DNA from: Acidaminococcaceae bacterium UBA2453
GTDB taxonomy: Bacteria > Bacillota > Negativicutes > Acidaminococcales > Acidaminococcaceae
NCBI GenBank assembly: GCA_002342505.1
Contig: DDQB01000038.1
Span: forward strand, 1,523 to 12,258
Direction: 5' to 3'
Length of the DNA stretch: 10,736 nt
How positions within the stretch are numbered: the first letter of the stretch is position 1; each line of letters opens with the position of its first letter. This document shows positions 6,532-10,736 of the stretch, piece by piece. The notes under the pieces were generated by a model. The model was not told the DNA's origin and did no database searches. It was given only the letters and a program-made list of their open reading frames with translations. A program made the position numbers and the translations under genes.

Positions 6532-6960
6532 ATGGACAAGATGGAATGTTTTCACTTGCTGAAAAAATTTGAAGGAAGCAGTTTTATCAGTCACTGCGGC
6601 ATTAAGCTGGAAGCGGCGGACTTTGGCTGGGTAAAGGCCAGCATGGAAGTGAAGGACGAGATTACGAATCCCTTCGGCTTCATCCACGGCGGCGCTATCA
6701 GCACGTTGATCGATACTGCGGGCGGCATCGTCTGCTGGACCGTGGGAAGCAGGGTCTGCACGCTGGACCTGAACACGTCGTTCCTGAAAAACGTGAAGGC
6801 GGGGCATACCGTTTTCGCGGAGGCCAATGTGCTGCGTAAAACGGACCACATTATTTTTGTAGAAGTGAAAGTGTACAGCGATAAAAACGATCTGCTGGCG
6901 AAAGGTAGCGCTTCCATGTACATCGTGGGGACGTATGATAAAATTCCGCCCCAGTGGTGA
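6532..6960 (+). CDS. PaaI-type hotdog-fold acyl-CoA thioesterase
   Basis: The 142-residue product is a single hotdog domain of the PaaI/YbgC-related thioesterase group, which hydrolyses acyl- or aryl-CoA in the cytoplasm, normally as a tetramer. The catalytic block reads NPFGFIHGGAISTLIDTA (residues 46-63): N46, the HGG turn at 52-54 and D61, equivalent to the PaaI catalytic aspartate. The second half (about 75-133) forms the usual beta strands, with TLDLNTSFLKNVKAG matching the family's L-x-V-x-F/Y-L-x-x-x-x-x-G pattern. AGGAGG (6515-6520) lies 11 bases before the ATG, rather far, and belongs to the end of the tandem repeat. The substrate is not readable from the sequence. A role in salvaging stalled acyl-CoA would suit an amino-acid or acid fermenter. 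Confidence 0.87.
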   Translation: MDKMECFHLLKKFEGSSFISHCGIKLEAADFGWVKASMEVKDEITNPFGFIHGGAISTLIDTAGGIVCWTVGSRVCTLDLNTSFLKNVKAGHTVFAEANVLRKTDHIIFVEVKVYSDKNDLLAKGSASMYIVGTYDKIPPQW

Positions 6961-7050
6961 GGGAATTGGCGGGTGAAGATTCACATTTCTTTAAACAACT
7001 CTTCTCTATATACAAGATAAGGGTAATGATCAAAAGGAGAATCTTACGTT

Positions 7051-8097
7051 ATGAACATTAAAAAACTGGCATTAATGGGAATTGCAACACTGGCGATGAC
7101 TGTTTCAGCAACCGGGTTCGCGCAGATTAGTAGAAGTGAAATTAATATTAATGGAATATATTGTGGCTATCCGTTTTCGGAAATTATTAATAAGTTTGGA
7201 CAGCCGATAGATAAAAGAGATCGCCCACCGAAAGGATATACATATACATTTCGGAGTGGGAATTCTGTTTTCACGGTTAATTCATCAGGAATGGGACCCA
7301 TCTATGGTATGTCAGTCACAAGTGGCCGTGATTTTCTTACTAAAGCGGGAATAGGGATTGGTTCATCGTTATCCGACGTTAAGGCTGCATACGGTGAACC
7401 TGATTATGGTTGGTATAAAGAAAATAGGATAATTTATTTATCTGAGTTTGAAGGACACGATTATATTGAATTATTGATTGGTTTAGATAAAAGCAATAGT
7501 AGTGTTGTAAGCATTAGTTTTAATGAGTTGTATTGGGATGGCCCGTTAGAGGATAGACCGAAACCACGGCAATCGAAGCCACCGCAAGAACCTTCTGCAT
7601 CACGAGAACAGGTAAAGCCCAAAAGCACCATTCCGGATTTTGTCACTGAAATGCCAACATCTGAATTAAATATTGGCTGGATCGAACCTGGCCAATCGAT
7701 GGATAATGCGGAAAAGGTCTACGGCAAACCCAGTAAGATTGACGACGAAGGCTTCTTCCAAACATACAACTATAACGATAAGTTTATTGTAAAAGGCAAG
7801 ATGAACAACGGATACAAGGTTATGTCTGTTGCCAGCTACGAAAAGGGCATGAAGACACCGAGCGGCTTCATGGTGGGTGATTCTTACTCCGCAGTTGTTA
7901 AAAAATTTGGCGCGGTAAAAGGCATTAAATTTAAGGGAGAAGGCGTAGAAGCAAAACTCAAAGGCTGCACGGATTACACATATTTTTCCGGCAAAAAGCA
8001 GATGGTCTTCATCGTGGATAAAAAGGATGTGATTCGCGCCATCCGTGTTGAAGAACTTGACGAGCAGAAGTTTATCGAAGCGAAAAGGAAAAAGTAA
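7051..8097 (+). CDS. Exported protein with four repeated half-modules, function unknown
   Basis: The 348-residue product has a Sec signal peptide (MNIKK, hydrophobic core, probable cut after TGFA at residue 24). The mature protein has four copies of a short helix-turn motif of the form G-(4-6)-S/M-x-x-x-x-x-x-(Y/F)-G-x-P/V: IYCGYPFSEIINKFGQP (36-52), GIGSSLSDVKAAYGEP (102-117), GQSMDNAEKVYGKP (214-227) and GDSYSAVVKKFGAV (276-289). Each is followed by beta-rich sequence. Two such pairs are joined by a Pro/Lys-rich linker (about 167-200). The shape recalls SmpA/BLIP-like envelope folds, which is inference only. AAGGAG lies 11 bases before the ATG. The first half is clearly more AT-rich than the second and than its neighbours, suggesting a mosaic origin. 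I do not recognise a named family. Confidence 0.75.
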   Translation: MNIKKLALMGIATLAMTVSATGFAQISRSEININGIYCGYPFSEIINKFGQPIDKRDRPPKGYTYTFRSGNSVFTVNSSGMGPIYGMSVTSGRDFLTKAGIGIGSSLSDVKAAYGEPDYGWYKENRIIYLSEFEGHDYIELLIGLDKSNSSVVSISFNELYWDGPLEDRPKPRQSKPPQEPSASREQVKPKSTIPDFVTEMPTSELNIGWIEPGQSMDNAEKVYGKPSKIDDEGFFQTYNYNDKFIVKGKMNNGYKVMSVASYEKGMKTPSGFMVGDSYSAVVKKFGAVKGIKFKGEGVEAKLKGCTDYTYFSGKKQMVFIVDKKDVIRAIRVEELDEQKFIEAKRKK

Positions 8098-8136
8098 AAG
8101 ACACTTACCCTAAGTTATTGGAAATAAGCGTTAAAT

Positions 8137-8183
8137 CATACAAAAAGACAGGCAACCGTTATGGAAGCCTGTCTTTTTGTATG
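8137..8183. terminator. Long perfect bidirectional terminator between convergent genes
   Basis: CATACAAAAAGACAGGC (8137-8153) and its exact inverse (8167-8183) form a 17-bp stem with a 13-base loop. T-runs inside the arms serve both strands. It touches the stop codon of the minus-strand ATPase gene (8184). Confidence 0.93.
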
Positions 8184-9464
8184 TTACGTTGCTTTTTTGG
8201 GGAAGCATTTTCCCATAAATTTTTTGTAATGTTTCAGTATGCGTTCTCGTCTTTTTTTTATGTGTGGTTCCCGGTCATGGAGCAAGGGCGCTTTATGTGC
8301 CCGTATTTCTTTTCCGCGGAGCAGGCACCGGATAAAGTGGTCATTGCCGGACAACTCGTACAACGTTGGCATCAGCAGTTCGCTGAACACGTTGGACAGT
8401 CCCCGGGCGCCGGTTCCACGCTCTATGGAGATTTGGGCTATCTCCCGTAAGGCCGCCCGGTCGCAGGCCAGGCCATGGCCGTTCTGTTCGAAGTTGTCTT
8501 GCCATTCGCGGTATGCGCTTGTTTTGGCATGTAGCAGGATGTCTACCAAGGCGGCTTCGGACAGTGGCTTATAGACTGTCCTGACGGCTATACGGCCTAC
8601 CAGTTCCCGCATAAAGCCGTACTGGATCACGTCTTCTTGGGTCGGGATAAGCTGTTCGTAGGTGTATTCTTCGGTTTGCGGTTCCTGCGTTTCATGGCTT
8701 TCTTGCGGCGCCATGAACCCGATTCTCGTATCTTGGTAGACCGTGTGGGCCGGGTTTTGTTTTTCCGGTTTTTTTGTAATTTCTTCCCGGTAGAGCCGGT
8801 ATCGGGTGATGCCCTCAATGCCGTCGAACGCCCCCAGCAGGATGAACATCATGTTCGTGGTGTCGAGAACGATGTCGTTAATTTCGCAAGGTGTATCCGA
8901 GCCGTCGTCGTATGTAAAGGTTCCGACGTCGTAGGTGTTTCCTTCGACGATTTTCAGGAGGTTGCTTTGGTATTCCTTCAGGAACTGCCGGGATTTCCCA
9001 TCGCCGTCCAATGCAATCTTGTCGATTTCGTCAAACAGGATGATGGCCCTATTTGCAATTTCTACGATTCCCTCTTTCCGTTCGTCCGGCGTGACCTCCC
9101 CTTCGTTCAGCTTGTCGAATATCTTCCCGGCTTCTTCGAACACCTTCAGGAAGATGGCTGTGATGGAGTCGCCTTGCCATGTTTTTGTTGCCGCGTAGTC
9201 CAGGATGTTGAACATGAGGACAGGGCACTCGAAGTCGGTTTCCAGCCTCTGTAACACCCGGAATGTTTCCGTTTTGCCGCAGCCTGTGGGGCCGATGAGC
9301 AGCACGTTGTCTGTCCGTCTGTAGGGTCGTTGGGACGGGTTCTGGCTTTTCAGTAAATGCTGGGCTATCGCCATGGCAATCATCTTTGTGCCTTGTTCCT
9401 GGCCCATCACGTACCCGTCCAGCTCGGCTTTAATGTTCTTGGCGTTGCAATATTTATTTTTCAT
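8184..9464 (-). CDS. ClpX-like AAA+ ATPase lacking the zinc-binding domain
   Basis: The 426-residue product is a divergent relative of ClpX, the unfoldase that feeds ClpP. It begins directly in the AAA+ part (LDGYVMGQEQGTKMIAMAIA, residues 15-34, like LDEYVIGQ of ClpX); the N-terminal Cys4 zinc domain is absent. Walker A is GPTGCGKT (58-65) and Walker B is IILFDEID (141-148). The arginine finger is R291 in ELVGRIAV, and sensor 2 is R354 in GARGL. The tripeptide IGF at 248-250 sits where ClpX has its ClpP-docking IGF loop, inside a lengthened linker (about 230-275). Pore loop 1, GYVG in ClpX, aligns with TWQG (95-98). Most of the ClpX RKH loop motif is missing. The C-terminus is very basic. 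An AAGGA lies about 14 bases before the ATG. The gene is alone, with a consensus promoter. Client and partner are unknown; it is not the housekeeping ClpX. Confidence 0.82.
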   Translation of the reverse strand: MKNKYCNAKNIKAELDGYVMGQEQGTKMIAMAIAQHLLKSQNPSQRPYRRTDNVLLIGPTGCGKTETFRVLQRLETDFECPVLMFNILDYAATKTWQGDSITAIFLKVFEEAGKIFDKLNEGEVTPDERKEGIVEIANRAIILFDEIDKIALDGDGKSRQFLKEYQSNLLKIVEGNTYDVGTFTYDDGSDTPCEINDIVLDTTNMMFILLGAFDGIEGITRYRLYREEITKKPEKQNPAHTVYQDTRIGFMAPQESHETQEPQTEEYTYEQLIPTQEDVIQYGFMRELVGRIAVRTVYKPLSEAALVDILLHAKTSAYREWQDNFEQNGHGLACDRAALREIAQISIERGTGARGLSNVFSELLMPTLYELSGNDHFIRCLLRGKEIRAHKAPLLHDREPHIKKRRERILKHYKKFMGKCFPKKAT

Positions 9465-9551
9465 GGTTCGGTTGGTTTTCCTTTCTCGCTTAGGCGATTT
9501 ACTAACGAATGATGTTTTATTGTTTTACTTGCCATTTTAAGATACGCTGTT

Positions 9552-9580
9552 ATTATAATAGATTTCTTTGAACGTGTCAA
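9552..9580 (-). promoter_or_regulatory. Perfect consensus sigma-70 promoter of the ClpX-like gene
   Basis: On the minus strand, TTGACA (9580-9575) and TATAAT (9557-9552) are separated by exactly 17 bases. This is the best promoter in the window. The leader of about 80 bases ends in a rather distant ribosome site. Confidence 0.85.
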
Positions 9581-9656
9581 TAAAAATAAATATAATATCT
9601 AAATTATAATTTTTATAAGAGTTAAATAAAAGAATGTTGGGATATAATTCGCTTTC

Positions 9657-9674
9657 ACATGCAATATTCCATGT
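9657..9674. promoter_or_regulatory. 18-bp near-perfect palindrome, candidate operator
   Basis: ACATGCAATATTCCATGT has ACATG and CATGT arms around AATATT, with a single mismatched pair. It lies about 80 bases upstream of the antitoxin -10. RelB-type antitoxins bind palindromes near their own promoter, so autoregulation is possible. Confidence 0.35.
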
Positions 9675-9716
9675 TTCTTTTTGTTTATGAATGCGAAAGG
9701 GATTGCTTGCAACTGC

Positions 9717-9745
9717 TTACGGTAATAAAATGTTTTGGTTATAAT
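9717..9745 (+). promoter_or_regulatory. Probable promoter of the antitoxin gene
   Basis: TATAAT (9740-9745) is a perfect -10. The -35 candidate TTACGG (9717-9722) is at 17 bases but poor. The predicted start near 9752 would fall inside or just before the ribosome site, so the leader would be very short. Confidence 0.45.
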
Positions 9746-9770
9746 ACATCGTGAAAGGAGAGTGGTTCCC

Positions 9771-10076
9771 ATGGCAAACACTTCCGTTGTTTACGCCCGC
9801 ATTGATACAAAATTGAAGGATAACGCGGAAACAATCCTTGCCCAGCTAGGTGTTTCTCCCTCCGGTGCGATACAGATGTTATACAGTCAGATCGTTCTTC
9901 GTAACGGTATTCCCTTTGCAGTTCAGCTGCCTGATAAAAAGCCGGTAGCTATTGGCAGTATGTCCAGAGCCGAACTTGATGAAGAATTGACTAAGGGCAT
10001 TGCCTCATTCTCGACCGGAAAATCATATACTGTTGATGACGTTGATGCCACACTGGCGAAGGAATTCGGGATATGA
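9771..10076 (+). CDS. RelB/DinJ-family antitoxin without a toxin partner
   Basis: The 101-residue product has the RelB/DinJ ribbon-helix-helix N-terminus: a short strand (SVVYARIDTKLKDNAETILA) followed by LGVSPSGAIQMLYSQIVLRN and GIPFAV. This is the standard DNA-binding and dimerisation part. The C-terminal third (about 55-101) is acidic and probably unstructured until it binds a toxin. AAAGGAG lies 10 bases before the ATG at 9771. In type II systems the RelE/YafQ-like toxin gene normally follows at once. Here the frame ATG-AGA-CAA-TTT-TGA overlaps the antitoxin stop (ATGA) and ends after four codons, and a terminator follows 44 bases later. No toxin gene lies elsewhere in the window. It is an orphan antitoxin that may still act as a repressor or protect against a toxin encoded elsewhere. 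Confidence 0.87.
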   Translation: MANTSVVYARIDTKLKDNAETILAQLGVSPSGAIQMLYSQIVLRNGIPFAVQLPDKKPVAIGSMSRAELDEELTKGIASFSTGKSYTVDDVDATLAKEFGI

Positions 10077-10120
10077 GACAATTTTGAGACACTTTGGCCA
10101 AAATGAATAAAAATAAAAGC

Positions 10121-10163
10121 AGTCCCCATGTGGCGAAATACCGCATGGGGACTGAAGTTTTTT
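10121..10163. terminator. Bidirectional terminator between the antitoxin and tRNA-Arg genes
   Basis: AGTCCCCATG (10121-10130) pairs with CATGGGGACT (10144-10153), and the stem extends inward by TGG/CCG with one wobble pair. Six T (10158-10163) serve the plus strand after a short spacer. The minus strand continues GCTTTTATTTTTA, which ends the tRNA transcript. Confidence 0.88.
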
Positions 10164-10164
10164 C

Positions 10165-10241
<77 letters not shown>

Positions 10242-10274
10242 ATTAGGCGTTTGCGAAGGCATTCAACTTGCCTG

Positions 10275-10298
10275 CTGGGGTAATTACTGGGGTAATCT
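10275..10298 (+). repeat. Two tandem copies of a 12-bp unit next to tRNA-Arg
   Basis: CTGGGGTAATTA and CTGGGGTAATCT lie side by side. Read on the minus strand in one frame they give WEQITPVITPAGKLNAFANA before a stop; ITP-type repeats of this kind resemble tails of some phage tyrosine integrases. This could be the last trace of an integrase at the tRNA, but the evidence is slight. Confidence 0.4.
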
Positions 10299-10361
10299 GC
10301 TCCCAACAAACAGCGGTCGCGAAATTTTATCACTTGTGGCGCCTTCTCAAACTGACAAGAC

Positions 10362-10390
10362 ATTATAACATAATAGAATACGACTTGCAA
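10362..10390 (-). promoter_or_regulatory. Sigma-70 promoter for tRNA-Arg
   Basis: On the minus strand, TTGCAA (10390-10385) and TATAAT (10367-10362) are exactly 17 bases apart. The predicted start near 10355 gives a leader of about 114 bases before the tRNA. Confidence 0.75.
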
Positions 10391-10504
10391 TACCAAAAAG
10401 AAAGACTGGAAATTAAGCCAGGCAATAGATTTCCATCAACTCTTTTTTGGGCGCGCTGACGCCCGACACATTTTTGCGCCAATCATTCACAATTTCAAAT
10501 TTAT

Positions 10505-10537
10505 AAACGGGGCTGCAACAAAATCGCCCCGTTTTTT
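10505..10537 (+). terminator. Rho-independent terminator with no obvious upstream gene
   Basis: AAACGGGGC (10505-10513) pairs with GCCCCGTTT (10526-10534) around a 12-base loop, followed by a T-run to 10537. On the plus strand nothing called lies between the tRNA region and this hairpin, so its transcript is unidentified. Confidence 0.85.
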
Positions 10538-10587
10538 ATTATCTGCATGCTTAAAAAAATTCAGCGCAAAGCATATACAAGCGCAGT

Positions 10588-10616
10588 TTTAAATTACAGT
10601 GATTATGTGCTATAAT
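10588..10616 (+). promoter_or_regulatory. Extended -10 promoter reading toward the right edge
   Basis: TTTAAA (10588-10593) and TATAAT (10611-10616) are 17 bases apart, with TGTGC directly before the -10. The 11-mer TGTGCTATAAT is identical to that of the ttcA promoter. It would transcribe dispersed-repeat copy B and whatever lies beyond the window. Confidence 0.6.
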
Positions 10617-10644
10617 AAATTAATGTAGCCAATTTTATATTCAA

Positions 10645-10677
10645 GGAAGCGCTGATTAAATGAGTTTATGCGATTGC
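10645..10677 (+). repeat. Dispersed repeat copy B
   Basis: It matches copy A (3838-3870) at 29 of 33 positions. Similarity beyond this core is patchy (GCGAATGG and ATGGATCG recur in both surroundings), so the full element is longer and probably continues past 10736. Confidence 0.6.
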
Positions 10678-10736
10678 CGAGGGCGTTTTGCGAATGGCAA
10701 GGAAATGGATCGAAGGCGCAGCGTAAGCAGAGAGCC

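Larger units (their letters stand above)
9465..9770. other. AT-rich divergent intergenic region
   Basis: This 306-base gap between the ClpX-like gene and the antitoxin gene holds no convincing ORF. It contains the ATPase promoter, a very AT-rich stretch (about 9580-9635) with -10-like sequences on both strands, an 18-bp near-palindrome (9657-9674) and the antitoxin promoter. Confidence 0.7.
10242..10736. other. Gene-free right end
   Basis: About 495 bases without a supported protein gene. They hold the tRNA promoter, the 12-bp tandem repeat, a small stem GGGCG/CGCCC (10449-10464), a plus-strand terminator (10505-10537), a plus-strand promoter (10588-10616) and dispersed-repeat copy B. A 63-codon plus-strand frame (10268-10459) has no ribosome site and is not called. 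Confidence 0.7.

Noticed and set aside
9465..9770. Insertion sequence or transposon end
   Set aside because: I found no terminal inverted repeats or transposase frame; the gap is simply AT-rich.
10268..10459. 63-codon plus-strand frame right of the tRNA
   Set aside because: No ribosome site, no similarity, and it runs antisense to the tRNA promoter.

Overview
The window looks like chromosomal DNA of an anaerobic Negativicutes bacterium, most likely Acidaminococcaceae (Acidaminococcus or Phascolarctobacterium type). This is inferred from the start of a sodium-pumping decarboxylase beta subunit beside a dicarboxylate transporter, strong AGGAGG-type ribosome binding sites, moderate GC content and Firmicutes-like proteins. 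No rRNA or other taxonomic marker is present, so the family is a judgement.

Left part (1-2914), acid uptake and energy: on the minus strand lie the N-terminus of the membrane beta subunit of a Na+-translocating decarboxylase (296 to beyond the left edge) and, upstream of it, a complete SLC13/DASS-type Na+/dicarboxylate symporter (491-1762). Divergent from the symporter is a PocR-LuxR regulator (2116-2871) with a good promoter. A near-perfect 12-bp direct repeat sits just upstream of the symporter RBS and is a candidate operator. Regulator, transporter and decarboxylase may form one substrate-responsive unit.

Middle part (2915-6960), housekeeping: a TtcA-family tRNA thiolase (minus), a divergent alanine racemase, an exported two-repeat protein and a PaaI-type thioesterase. 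Terminators separate most units. A dispersed-repeat copy lies in the ttcA leader, and a 69-bp tandem duplication lies between the exported protein and the thioesterase.

Right part (6961-10736), more accessory in character: an exported protein built of four repeated half-modules with an AT-rich first half; a convergent ClpX-like AAA+ ATPase that lacks the zinc-binding domain but keeps a ClpP-docking IGF tripeptide and has a consensus promoter; an orphan RelB/DinJ antitoxin with no toxin; a tRNA-Arg(UCU) gene on the minus strand; and a gene-free right end with a promoter, a terminator and a second copy of the dispersed repeat. The ClpX-like ATPase is the best candidate for something undescribed. 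A link between it and the orphan antitoxin is conjecture.
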